The translations under genes were made by a program, and so were the position numbers. From NCBI GenBank assembly GCA_964477065.1, contig CAYZCU010000007.1:1-37603 (forward strand): DNA of 37,603 nt, written 5' to 3'. This document shows, piece by piece, positions 1-7,298 of the stretch. The notes under the pieces were generated by a model. It had not been told where the DNA came from and made no database searches. It saw nothing but the letters and a program-made list of their open reading frames with translations. Within the stretch, counting starts at the first letter, position 1, and each line of letters begins with the position of its first letter. Origin of the DNA: 2-02-FULL-43-11-A sp964477065. GTDB taxonomy: Bacteria; Patescibacteriota; Microgenomatia; UBA1406; HO2-37-13b.

Positions 1-2
1 AG

Positions 3-194
3 CGATATCAAGAAACTATTAGCCCTAAGACTCTGTCACAAAGATTGACTGAGTTGGAAAGAGATGGAATTATTAAGAGAAAAGTGTTTGCTGAAGTTCC
101 ACTTCATGTCGAATATACACTCACTGAAAAAGGTCGATCTTTGAAGGGAATTTTTGATCAGATGACCCAATGGGGTGAAAGTGTTGGAGTATGA
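3..194 (+). CDS. HxlR-family transcriptional regulator, C-terminal part
   Basis: The frame is open from the left edge to a TGA, and the first half of the gene lies outside the window. The visible 63 residues contain ISPKTLSQRLTELERDGIIK followed by a beta-wing region (VEYTLTEKG) and a short C-terminal helix. That is the recognition helix and wing of HxlR-type winged-helix regulators (family knowledge), which act as small homodimeric DNA-binding proteins and often respond to redox or aromatic compounds. Its target cannot be read from the sequence. The membrane-protein gene next door is convergent with it, and the promoter at 806-835 is a possible operator site (inference). Confidence 0.8.
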   Translation, partial: RYQETISPKTLSQRLTELERDGIIKRKVFAEVPLHVEYTLTEKGRSLKGIFDQMTQWGESVGV

Positions 195-233
195 AATATA
201 TCAGGATACTTCATAGCAAGTCTTGAGGTTTCA

Positions 234-728
234 TCATTTTTTATGCCTTCTGTTGAGGATAACATTCATAAAAAACAATAATAGTGCACCAACTACTGAA
301 AGTAAGAAAAATGCTAGTGTCATTCCCCATCCTCCATAATCCATGTAATACCAGTTAATTCCATGAACATCTCGAAGAATATCTCCAATACCTATGTAAC
401 TCCCCATAGAAGCTATGTAATAAACAGTAACATGATAAACGACCACAAGGTCCATAAGACCAATAAAAAGCAAGTTCTTAATAGAATTTTTTCTGGGAGC
501 CATAAAATTTTCAATAATATAGAAATTACATAGTGCCACGCTGATGAAGGTAAAGATTTGTAATACACTCAACTTAAGCTGGGGTACTATGCCAAAATCA
601 TTGTTTGCTACTATATCACCTAAATTACCAAGTGCAAATAATAGTAAGTAACTGAGGCCAAATGCTAATAGTATTGATCGTATACTTTTGCTCTTCATGT
701 GCATATTATTCTTTTTCAAACCTCCCAT
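234..728 (-). CDS. small four-helix membrane protein, function unknown
   Basis: The protein has 164 residues with four hydrophobic stretches, roughly residues 17-37, 52-72, 84-106 and 132-156, and a basic C-terminus (NRRHKK). It has no motif I recognise. The start at 728 is supported by a Shine-Dalgarno-like AGGAAGG seven bases upstream. A second in-frame ATG lies eleven codons further in, so the N-terminus is not certain. A good minus-strand promoter sits at 834-806, giving a leader of about 70 bases. The gene is convergent with the HxlR-like regulator. Regulator plus small membrane protein is a common pairing, but no function follows from it. Confidence 0.65.
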   Translation of the reverse strand: MGGLKKNNMHMKSKSIRSILLAFGLSYLLLFALGNLGDIVANNDFGIVPQLKLSVLQIFTFISVALCNFYIIENFMAPRKNSIKNLLFIGLMDLVVVYHVTVYYIASMGSYIGIGDILRDVHGINWYYMDYGGWGMTLAFFLLSVVGALLLFFMNVILNRRHKK

Positions 729-805
729 TTTTCAACCTTCCTGTATATCCATCTCTCCAATGCATTCTCCCATGTACTAGCATGTGCTAGAAAGTTCATG
801 GCACT

Positions 806-835
806 ATTGTAAATTGTATTGCTCAAAAGTACAAT
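806..835. promoter_or_regulatory. interlocking divergent promoters
   Basis: Plus strand: -35 TTGTAA at 807-812, 17-base spacer, -10 TACAAT at 830-835. Minus strand: -35 TTGTAC at 834-829, 17-base spacer, -10 TACAAT at 811-806. Each -10 is essentially the complement of the other strand's -35 because of the inverted repeat ATTGTA...TACAAT. The minus-strand promoter serves the membrane protein at 728; the plus-strand one points at the GTG at 893. GTACA-N7-TGTAC at 829-845 is a possible operator. Confidence 0.6.
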
Positions 836-892
836 ACTTCTGTACAAACTTTAAAAAAAATAAATCAAATTCGTAGAGGAAGAGTATTAAAA

Positions 893-961
893 GTGGGAAT
901 TAAATTAAAACTTCCAAATGTAGCTTCTGAAAAAGAATCAAAGGATAAAGCAGAACCAGTA
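893..961 (+). CDS. possible CDS start cut by the assembly gap
   Basis: A GTG at 893 has a Shine-Dalgarno-like AGAGGAAG ten bases upstream and a promoter at 807-835. It opens a frame of 23 lysine- and glutamate-rich codons (start V/M-GIKLKLPNVASEKE) that runs into the N gap. Too little remains to identify a family. Continuity with the reading frame after the gap cannot be assumed. Confidence 0.3.
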
Positions 962-971
962 NNNNNNNNNN
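962..971. other. assembly gap (10 N)
   Basis: Ten unknown bases join two contigs, and their true distance is unknown. Both sides are inside apparent reading frames, and translation-signal style differs between the two sides. Confidence 0.95.
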
Positions 972-1539
972 GTCAAGTCTTATCATCTTCTACATCGCCC
1001 TCCTGATTCCCTACTTATACTACTTCTTCACGATTACCTGGGGAAACCTCGTCAACTCATCTGGCCTAGTTCTTGCAGTTCATGATTCACTCATAGTCAC
1101 TCTAGGACTGATGACACTCGCCGGTTTTTTAATTGCCTTGTACAGAAACAAGAAGCCATCTCAAAGTTTTCTCACCTTGGCATCAGTCATTGCACATATC
1201 TTTCTTTGGATAGCGATGATTCCGCTGATCTTTATCTACGACAAGGGCATCATCACCTATGCACTTGCAGGGCTTATAGTCTTCCTCGCATTCAGAAGTG
1301 TCAAGGAAATTCTGCATCAGAAAGCAAAAATTCTTCTCACAATATCGTGCCTTGTAATCATTTTTGCTGGCCATCTGTCATATAAAGAAGCATACTGTTG
1401 GAGAAAGATGCTGAGCTACGAGAAGTCGCATCAGAAAGAATTAGCCACACTATATTCAGCTGAAAAGCCATGGCAATGGGAATACCTGAAAAGATGCAAG
1501 CTGAGCTTCAATTTCAGGGATAGCTTGATGGGGAGGTAA
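972..1539 (+). CDS. membrane protein, N-terminus missing in the gap
   Basis: The frame is open from the gap edge (first full codon at 973) to a TAA; the ATG at 1111 is only an internal methionine. Five hydrophobic segments are visible, beginning with SSLIIFYIALLIPYLYYFF and ending with LLTISCLVIIFAGH. After these come about 55 polar residues rich in Lys, Glu and Trp, probably a cytoplasmic or extracellular tail. I recognise no family. Codon third positions look richer in C than in the genes before the gap. The gene stands alone and is followed by a 130-base non-coding stretch. Confidence 0.6.
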
Positions 1540-1615
1540 CATCAAACTTAAATTCATCTTTTGAGTCATCTTCTAACCCACACAACCCATAGTATAAATT
1601 ACTGACTTTATATTG

Positions 1616-1621
1616 TATAAT
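1616..1621 (+). promoter_or_regulatory. -10 element upstream of the subtilase
   Basis: TATAAT lies 47 bases before the ATG at 1669. A transcript from here would carry a leader of about 40 bases with a weak hairpin (CCGAT...ATCGG), unusual in this window where most genes lack leaders. No good -35 is visible. Confidence 0.35.
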
Positions 1622-1668
1622 TGTACCTGCATTAACCGATTATCCCTTTTAATTATCGGATAAGAAAT

Positions 1669-3062
1669 ATGGAAAGAAAATCATTATCAGCACTTACCGC
1701 ACTCACGCTTCTTGGCACAGGGGCAACACATCCAGCCCATTCTGAGGCACAACAGCCAATCCCACAGATTGCTTCACATGAGGGACATACACCGATTGCA
1801 GTTGCAGTCCCCTTAGATACCTATGTGGCTTCTCAATCATCTGAGACAGAATTGCTACGTTTGGGAGAAAGGATGCGATTAAAGCTGACTATGTCTGGCC
1901 CTTTTGAGGTAGCTTTTGCTACGCCTCTTTTCAAACAGCGGGATCCCGATACTGTAATGGTGTCATCTCCCCGAAAGCTTATTCATTTGTCCTCTGTTGA
2001 CGCATATATCATGAAGGTATCCTCACCTGAGGATATCTCATTTTTACTTGACTCAAATCCAGCGTATATACAAGATGTGAGCCAAGATAGTATCCCATTG
2101 GGCATGAATCCAGATGTCGAAGAGCTCATACGGGCTCCCCAAGCAACAAAACGTGGAGCTACGGGAAGTGGTTGGAACATCGCAACAATTGATACTGGAG
2201 TTCAGGAAGAATTACTGAAAGCATCTGTATTGTGGCAACGGGATGTGCTAATGGTCAACGGATTGATCGTTCTCCACATGCAGCGAGTGCATGCTACGTA
2301 TCGACTGACAATTGTGTACACGGTACAGCTACCGCCTCCCTTGCTGCTGAAATGTCTGATACCGGTCAAATTGTCTATATGACAAAATCAATTGGCGATG
2401 TTGCTATTGCTCTCGATGATCTTATTCAAAGAGTGACTTTACCAACAGCAGCAGTTTCAATGAGTCTCGCATTCCCTAATCCTGATGGATCTATGGGTGT
2501 CGTTGGCTCATGTACCAACTCTGAACCACTATTTGAAGAATTATTTCGAAAACTAGTTGCAAAGGGGATACCTCCGTTTATAGCAACAGGAAATAATAGT
2601 TTTGCAAATGCAACGACTCGACCTGCATGTATTACCCTTGGGCATGCCCCTGTAGATGGACTCATCGCAGTTGGGGCATCTACAAATGATGATGACATTG
2701 CAGATTTTTCAAATATGGATCCCGTGACAACCTTTTTCGTTGCACCTGGTAAAGACATAGTTGTAGCCGAGGCACATACAAGGGGTTATTTCATGGCAGG
2801 TGGAACATCGCTTTCAGCTCCAATCGCAGCTGCAGCTGGAGCACGATTACGAGGTGCATTTTCCTACCTTACTCCTCAGTTGATTGAAAACCTTATTACC
2901 GCTGGTGGAGTAAAAATTGATACAATCTCTATGACAAATAGGGGTGAGATACGTGAGACAAGTCGGAGAGTTGATATGGATATGCCAGTCCGTATGCGTG
3001 AGATTAGTCAAAGGCCACATGAGAAAGGAAGTTTGTTTTTCCCACAGATGCGAGTTCGCTAG
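1669..3062 (+). pseudogene. secreted S8 subtilisin-like protease, frameshifted
   Basis: Two overlapping frames together encode one subtilase of about 464 residues. The first (from 1669) has a signal-peptide-like N-terminus (LSALTALTLLGTG, possible cut after AHSEA), an inhibitor-I9-like propeptide (about residues 80-140) and the catalytic Asp in WNIATIDTGVQ (D175). The second frame carries the catalytic His in NCVHGTATASLAAE (codon at 2319), the oxyanion-hole Asn in FIATGNNSFAN and the nucleophile Ser in GGTSLSAPIAAAAG (codon at 2808). The shift lies near 2200-2217: one extra A in the purine run after GTTCAG would restore GVQERITES into the second frame. All triad residues are intact, so a sequencing or consensus error, or a very recent mutation, is likelier than old decay. 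Substrate is unknown; export outside the cell is expected. Confidence 0.8.
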
Positions 3063-3080
3063 ATAGTTATGTAAGATCTC

Positions 3081-3108
3081 TTGCGCTCAGCCTATCAAGG
3101 AGTATAAT
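3081..3108 (+). promoter_or_regulatory. promoter for the 3115 gene, leaderless geometry
   Basis: -35 TTGCGC at 3081-3086, 16-base spacer, -10 TATAAT at 3103-3108, then only six bases to the ATG at 3115. The transcript should start at or next to the start codon. Confidence 0.65.
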
Positions 3109-3114
3109 ACGGTT

Positions 3115-3411
3115 ATGGGACTTTTAAATCTTTATGATAAAGCATGTAGACGAGTTGATCCTCTCTGTGATAATTGTGCAAGCAATGTTTATGGCCGTTG
3201 TGCTGTTATTGCAAATGGAACAAGCGAGCTAACCACACTCGAACATATTCCTGGAAGAAGCTTTCAGGTAACTGATCCTATTATCCATCCAGGTAGTTCA
3301 TGTGCTGGAAAATTAGCAGAATGTGGCATTGAAGTGGATCGACTCCCATTCTCACCCCGAACACCATTTGTACTTAGATCTGCTTTCGAGCTTATTCTTC
3401 ATGTATCATGA
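3115..3411 (+). CDS. small cysteine protein, unknown function
   Basis: This 98-residue soluble protein has six cysteines, including PLCDNCASNVYGRC near the N-terminus and CAGKLAEC near residue 65. The C-x7-C with a GRC ending recalls the CPVYERGRC motif of the small proteins at 28866-30023, so it may be a distant member of the same family (inference from motif only). There is no signal peptide or membrane segment. Its TGA overlaps the next ATG (ATGA at 3408), so it is co-translated with the endonuclease/phosphatase-like gene. A promoter sits six bases before the ATG. Metal or disulfide binding is possible but untested. Confidence 0.6.
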   Translation: MGLLNLYDKACRRVDPLCDNCASNVYGRCAVIANGTSELTTLEHIPGRSFQVTDPIIHPGSSCAGKLAECGIEVDRLPFSPRTPFVLRSAFELILHVS

Positions 3412-4142
3412 CACTCGAAGTTCTCAACATCTGGGGAGGAAGACTCAGCACTGAACTTTTAGACCATCTCGCTCAGCAAGCTTCTTCGATCGATGTATTC
3501 TGCTTTCAGGAGGTTTTTCATCATGGGTCAACAATGATGGAGCGCCAGTTGCCAAGTGATATGGAGATCTTTGATAAGATCAGGACTCTCCTGCCAGATC
3601 ATATCGGTTACTTTAATCAAGCACAGAAAGATCAGGAAGGTCTTACAATTTTCATCAAGTCATCATATCCAGTTTTAAAGCAGGGTGATATTGTTGTCTT
3701 TAGAAGACGAAATGCACTTGTCGGCATTGATCCTCGAACATTACCTCGTAACATACAATACGTTGAATTTGAATTAGCTGGTAAAAACATCACGATTGTC
3801 AATTTTCATGGCCTTTGGAATGACCTACGTAAAGCTGATAGTCCAAGTAGAATCAGACAGTCGATGAAGATCAAAAAATTTCTCGATACTTGCCCAGGGG
3901 AAATAGTACTTTGTGGCGATTTTAACCTAAAACCTGATACTCGAAGCATTGGATTGCTTGAAGTAGGTATGCGAAATTTGATTAAGCAATATAGCATTTC
4001 CTCAACCAGAACAAAATTATATGATAAAGATGAGCTATTTGCTGATTATGTACTTGTTTCTGCAGGGATAGATGTAAAGGATTTTCGTGTTTTGGATGCA
4101 GTTGTGTCTGATCACGCACCTTTGTACCTTGAGTTTACATAG
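3408..4142 (+). CDS. endonuclease/exonuclease/phosphatase (EEP) family protein
   Basis: The 244-residue protein covers a whole EEP domain. Visible motifs in order are LNIWGGR (Asn at the active site), CFQEV (metal-binding Glu), FHGLW (near residue 139), CGDFNLKPD (Asp and Asn of the active site, near 171-176) and VSDHAPLYLEF (the catalytic Asp-His pair at the C-terminus). Family members are Mg-dependent phosphodiesterases cutting DNA, RNA, phosphoinositides or sphingomyelin, and the substrate cannot be told here. There is no signal peptide, so it probably acts in the cytoplasm unless exported otherwise. It starts inside the stop codon of the small cysteine protein (ATGA), so the pair forms a two-gene unit. 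Confidence 0.85.
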   Translation: MTLEVLNIWGGRLSTELLDHLAQQASSIDVFCFQEVFHHGSTMMERQLPSDMEIFDKIRTLLPDHIGYFNQAQKDQEGLTIFIKSSYPVLKQGDIVVFRRRNALVGIDPRTLPRNIQYVEFELAGKNITIVNFHGLWNDLRKADSPSRIRQSMKIKKFLDTCPGEIVLCGDFNLKPDTRSIGLLEVGMRNLIKQYSISSTRTKLYDKDELFADYVLVSAGIDVKDFRVLDAVVSDHAPLYLEFT

Positions 4143-4184
4143 ATGCACTATGAGCAAATTGTGCTAAAATACGACAATTATTAA

Positions 4185-4190
4185 TATAAT
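4185..4190 (+). promoter_or_regulatory. -10 element for the 4197 gene
   Basis: TATAAT ends six bases before the ATG at 4197, the leaderless arrangement. A TTGTGC at 4159-4164 is 20 bases upstream, rather far for a -35. Confidence 0.5.
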
Positions 4191-4196
4191 AACACT

Positions 4197-4556
4197 ATGA
4201 CCTTAAAACCTGAAAATTTTAACCCTCAATGCGGAACGTGTACCTTTGGAGATAGATTGCAGGTGAGTGTTAGTTGTCGACATATTGCAACTGGGCATGA
4301 CGCATTGCCTGACTCAATACGCTATAACGATGCGAGTGGTGAGTATCGCTTTCCCGATAATGCATGTGGAGTTGAAATCAGAGGATCAGACGGAGCTTTT
4401 GCTTTGGGTTATTGGCCGAATAGATTAGAGCAGGTACGATTGCGAGTTCGAGGTATTTTCAGAAGGTCCCCTCAAATTCATCCAGATATAATGGACACTG
4501 ATGCACGCATGCCTGTTGATTGGCTTACGTGGTTTTTTAATAAAAGGGATATATAG
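4197..4556 (+). CDS. small cysteine protein, unknown function
   Basis: This 119-residue soluble protein has an N-terminal CGTC and further cysteines at SVSCRHIA and NACGVEI, followed by a basic region (VRLRVRGIFRRSP) and an aromatic tail (DWLTWFFNK). I do not recognise it. Four cysteines in the first half and the size resemble the other small cysteine proteins here, but the C-x7-C motif is absent and homology is doubtful. The start is set by the TATAAT six bases upstream. It follows the EEP gene by 54 bases with its own promoter. Confidence 0.5.
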   Translation: MTLKPENFNPQCGTCTFGDRLQVSVSCRHIATGHDALPDSIRYNDASGEYRFPDNACGVEIRGSDGAFALGYWPNRLEQVRLRVRGIFRRSPQIHPDIMDTDARMPVDWLTWFFNKRDI

Positions 4557-4692
4557 GCCCAAACATCACAGTTTTCTTCAAACTATAAGGTACATTTTGC
4601 TTCACCTTCTTGTACTTTCCAATTCCCCCCTGTACAATATACCTTTCAGGTAGCTCTACGTAGTTTTCTTCTTCGAGGATAATTGAGCTCAT
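4537..4692 (-). CDS. possible small ORF, 51 residues
   Basis: An ATG at 4692 opens 51 codons (MSSIILEEENYVELPERYI..., ending GPIYPFY) that fill the otherwise empty stretch between two plus-strand genes and overlap the end of the upstream one by 20 bases. The residue mix (Glu, Lys, Tyr, aliphatics) is protein-like. There is no clear ribosome site and only an AT-rich TAATAATT upstream. Either a small gene or chance. Confidence 0.3.
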   Translation of the reverse strand: MSSIILEEENYVELPERYIVQGGIGKYKKVKQNVPYSLKKTVMFGPIYPFY

Positions 4693-4719
4693 AATTATTA
4701 TTTGTTGTACATACTATCT

Positions 4720-5355
4720 ATGACACAGACTATTCAGGATGAACATCTTCAAGTTGTTGATGAACATACAGGCGAACCAACAGGAGTAACAGCTCCTCGC
4801 GCAGAAGTTATTAATAAGCAAATGTGGTGTCGATCCACAAATGTGTATATTCTTAGCCCAGATGGCGAGCTTCTCTGCCAACAGCGCTCTCTCAACAAAG
4901 AGCGATATCCAGGCGTATGGTCAACACATTTCGGTGGCCATGTCAGTGCTGATGAAACTTTTAAGATTAACGCACTCAAAGAGGTCGAGGAAGAGGTTGG
5001 GCTCAAGCTCAATGCGCACCAACTTGTCCCATGGAGAACAAGCAGACTCGTTCCACAAAGGCTCTGGGTTCGCGACTTCCTTACTATCTATGCAGGCGAT
5101 CTCAACAAGCTTACTCCGCAGGCTTCTGAAGTTGAAAAGATTGAATGGATGTCTCCTGAGACAATCATGTCAGAACTTCAAGCTGAGGGTGAATTTGATG
5201 ATATGCGTGAATGGATTGCTGGAACACACAACTTCCATACAGACTATCAATGTATGCGTGCAGTTTTGACAGCTATGCTTGATGCAGGACTCTTTAGTAG
5301 TGAATTCTATGGTCTTCACAAATGGAAGCCCGTTGAAATTGCAAAGATTGACTAA
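4720..5355 (+). CDS. Nudix hydrolase, IPP-isomerase/YfcD-like
   Basis: The 211-residue Nudix protein carries the box GHVSADETFKINALKEVEEE plus VGL (consensus GX5EX7REUXEEXGU, with the usual Arg replaced by Lys). It is preceded by a region typical of the YfcD/isopentenyl-diphosphate-isomerase-like branch: VDEHTGEPTG, EVINKQMWCRSTNVYI, RYPGVWSTHFGG. Nudix enzymes hydrolyse X-linked nucleoside diphosphates or related compounds with Mg; the exact substrate is open. An upstream TTG at 4702 extends the frame, but ATG 4720 fits family N-termini better. The stop overlaps the stop of the convergent gene on the other strand by two bases. Confidence 0.8.
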   Translation: MTQTIQDEHLQVVDEHTGEPTGVTAPRAEVINKQMWCRSTNVYILSPDGELLCQQRSLNKERYPGVWSTHFGGHVSADETFKINALKEVEEEVGLKLNAHQLVPWRTSRLVPQRLWVRDFLTIYAGDLNKLTPQASEVEKIEWMSPETIMSELQAEGEFDDMREWIAGTHNFHTDYQCMRAVLTAMLDAGLFSSEFYGLHKWKPVEIAKID

Positions 5356-6545
5356 AGTCTCAAAGAAAGTGCGTCGAGTGCTGAATCAAACTGTGAACAT
5401 GCTCGTGAGTCGAGGATATCACCAGTATCAACAGCGACGACGATATTGCGACAGATCGAGACAGGGATTGCGGCAAGCAAAAACTGTCTCGAATGCGCAT
5501 GAACAAAGTACCGCAACGTTCCTCCCTCAGATATAAGCCGTATAGGCTGATCATGTGTATCTTCACTAATTTCATGAATCGCACTGAGATGTGTCCAAAC
5601 GGTGTACGGATAATACAACACGGGAAGCTCACCACTGTCTGTCACAAGCTTGAAAGATAATTTACTCAGCCCAAGCTTAATGGCATCAGTGGTATACGTC
5701 GTAATGCCTCGCTGATAAATAGCCACGGTATCCGATCCAACCGCCCACACTTGAAACTGATAGTCACGAAGCCACTTATCTAGGTTCGTTGTCTGACCAG
5801 CAGGGGTATATTGGATTGTCACGGCATCAGCAGGTACAACTGAGGCACTCCCCGCATCTGTGCCAATACCAATATATGAAAGCGGCTTAGCAAATGTCTG
5901 TGAAACGGTCGACAGCATGGTGGGGGACTGAGCAGAGGGTTGACTCTGAGCTGTCCCTGAGGTCATGCCTGTTGTGGCATAGGTAGGATACGTCTTTGTC
6001 GTAATACCGGGGAGTGTTGAAATCACTGTCGGCGTCGATGCAAGCGTTCCTGCCTCTGGAGACGTTGATGTCGAAGCAGGGGCCTGACCGGCAACTGGAA
6101 CTTGTTGAGCAGGGGATGATGGAGATGTTTGCTGGGTCGATCCCGATGCTGGCACAGCTGGCACGCTCACAATCTCAGTTTGTGATCCGACATCAGTGAT
6201 AACAAGCTCTGTATTTGTATTTTGGATAATAATCTCTGTTGTTGGATTTGTGATAGTGACCTCAGTCGTTGGAGATGATGGTGAAGCAATGGTCTGACCA
6301 CCAGCACTACCTGTACCGCCAGTTGTTCCACCTTCCTGTTGGGAAGGAATCTGTTGCGCAGGCTGTTGGGGATTAACCTGTTGAGGTTCACTTGTGCCAT
6401 CTTGCACCGTCGATACACCAAGCACCCGCTGACCATACATGTAGCGCCATGTCCCCAGAAGCAATGCACATGAGACGACAATACCTGCTAATCCGAATGT
6501 TGCATAGGTCTGATATCGTTTCGTATTCGCATCATAAAACTTCAT
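5352..6545 (-). CDS. membrane-anchored protein with Pro/Ser/Thr/Gln-rich stalk
   Basis: From ATG 6545 the protein has 397 residues: a short cytoplasmic N-terminus (MKFYDANTKRYQTY), one membrane helix (FGLAGIVVSCALLLGTW), about 170 residues of low-complexity Pro/Ser/Thr/Gln/Gly linker, and a C-terminal domain of about 180 residues with no motif I know. The linker looks like an extracellular stalk, so the C-terminal domain probably sits outside the membrane. Alternative starts are 6551 and 6590. The minus-strand promoter's TACAAT ends at 6555, three bases before 6551 and nine before 6545, which favours 6545. Near the end VSICRNIVVAVD and DSRACSQ hold the only cysteine pair of the external domain. 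Function unknown. Confidence 0.7.
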   Translation of the reverse strand: MKFYDANTKRYQTYATFGLAGIVVSCALLLGTWRYMYGQRVLGVSTVQDGTSEPQQVNPQQPAQQIPSQQEGGTTGGTGSAGGQTIASPSSPTTEVTITNPTTEIIIQNTNTELVITDVGSQTEIVSVPAVPASGSTQQTSPSSPAQQVPVAGQAPASTSTSPEAGTLASTPTVISTLPGITTKTYPTYATTGMTSGTAQSQPSAQSPTMLSTVSQTFAKPLSYIGIGTDAGSASVVPADAVTIQYTPAGQTTNLDKWLRDYQFQVWAVGSDTVAIYQRGITTYTTDAIKLGLSKLSFKLVTDSGELPVLYYPYTVWTHLSAIHEISEDTHDQPIRLISEGGTLRYFVHAHSRQFLLAAIPVSICRNIVVAVDTGDILDSRACSQFDSALDALSLRL

Positions 6546-6554
6546 GCTCATTTG

Positions 6555-6584
6555 ATTGTATATAAGTTCAGATGACAGTACAAT
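6555..6584. promoter_or_regulatory. interlocking divergent promoters, leaderless on both sides
   Basis: Plus strand: -35 TTGTAT at 6556-6561, 17-base spacer, -10 TACAAT at 6579-6584, six bases to ATG 6591. Minus strand: -35 TTGTAC at 6584-6579 (GTACAA read at 6578-6583), 17-base spacer, -10 TACAAT at 6560-6555. The same ATTGTA...TACAAT spacing is found at 806-835. Confidence 0.65.
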
Positions 6585-6590
6585 ATCCAA

Positions 6591-7286
6591 ATGTTATATA
6601 TCTTTTGTGGCGATGATACGGTAGCGTCACGTCGACAATTTTCACAAGAACTGAAGCGGATTCGAAGCTCCCAGATCGCATGCCCAAGCATGACAGATAT
6701 TGAACTGGCAATACGAGAACTCGAGTCCACCTCTCTTTTTCAAACAGAGCAAGCTGTCGCTCTTGAGAATGTCCTATCTCGTGCATTTGTTCGTACAACA
6801 CTGTCTCGTTCTCTGACATCTCTTGCACCTACCGCAAATCTGTATATTTGGGAAAGTTCCCTTGATCCGAAACTTCTTAAGAAGTACTTTCCAACAGCAC
6901 AACTACGCATATCCACCCTTCCAACAAACCTGTGGAAATATCTGGATGCACTTGCTCCAGGGAATATGAAAAAATGTATAATCTACAAATCACAGATATC
7001 TGCCAGTGTTGATGAGCACATGTTGCTTTTTATGATGCAACGACGTATCAAAGATCTTATTTCAGTTGAGAGGAAAATTACAGGGAAGCGTAAACTCGCC
7101 CCATGGCAAGCATCCCAGCTACAATCTCAATCTCGTCTGTGGGGAGCAACACCTGAAGATCGTATGAATCGACTTTCGAAATTGTATCGAAAGTTGTATG
7201 ATATCGAAGTGGGGACGAAAACAGGGACTCTGTCATTTTCAATTCAAAAAGCACTTGATTTAAGTCTGTGCTTCTACCTACAATAG
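6591..7286 (+). CDS. holA: DNA polymerase III delta subunit-like protein (HolA-like)
   Basis: The 231-residue protein starts MLYIFCGDDTVASRRQF, like the opening beta-strand and nucleotide-binding-like loop of clamp-loader delta. It ends with a helical region resembling delta domain III (LAPWQASQLQSQSRLWG...LSKLYRKLYDIEVGTKTG; the final D.x.KTG element is typical). Delta opens the sliding clamp during replication. The protein is well short of the usual 320-340 residues, and the middle lid region is reduced. The assignment rests on the two ends of the protein. A promoter six bases before the ATG suggests a leaderless transcript; the mutase gene follows after 12 bases. Confidence 0.65.
   Translation: MLYIFCGDDTVASRRQFSQELKRIRSSQIACPSMTDIELAIRELESTSLFQTEQAVALENVLSRAFVRTTLSRSLTSLAPTANLYIWESSLDPKLLKKYFPTAQLRISTLPTNLWKYLDALAPGNMKKCIIYKSQISASVDEHMLLFMMQRRIKDLISVERKITGKRKLAPWQASQLQSQSRLWGATPEDRMNRLSKLYRKLYDIEVGTKTGTLSFSIQKALDLSLCFYLQ
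7255..7284 (+). promoter_or_regulatory. promoter for the phosphomannomutase gene
   Basis: -35 TTGATT at 7255-7260, 18-base spacer, -10 TACAAT at 7279-7284, inside the end of the delta-like gene. The ATG at 7299 is 14 bases after the hexamer, giving a leader of about eight bases. Confidence 0.5.
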
Positions 7287-7298
7287 CACCTAACACGT

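Noticed and set aside
1111..1539. Complete 142-residue gene starting at ATG 1111
   Set aside because: The frame is open with clear membrane-protein sequence back to the gap at 972, so the ATG is internal.
4702..4719. TTG start of the Nudix gene at 4702
   Set aside because: It adds only six residues (LYILS type) not typical of the family; ATG 4720 is the better start.
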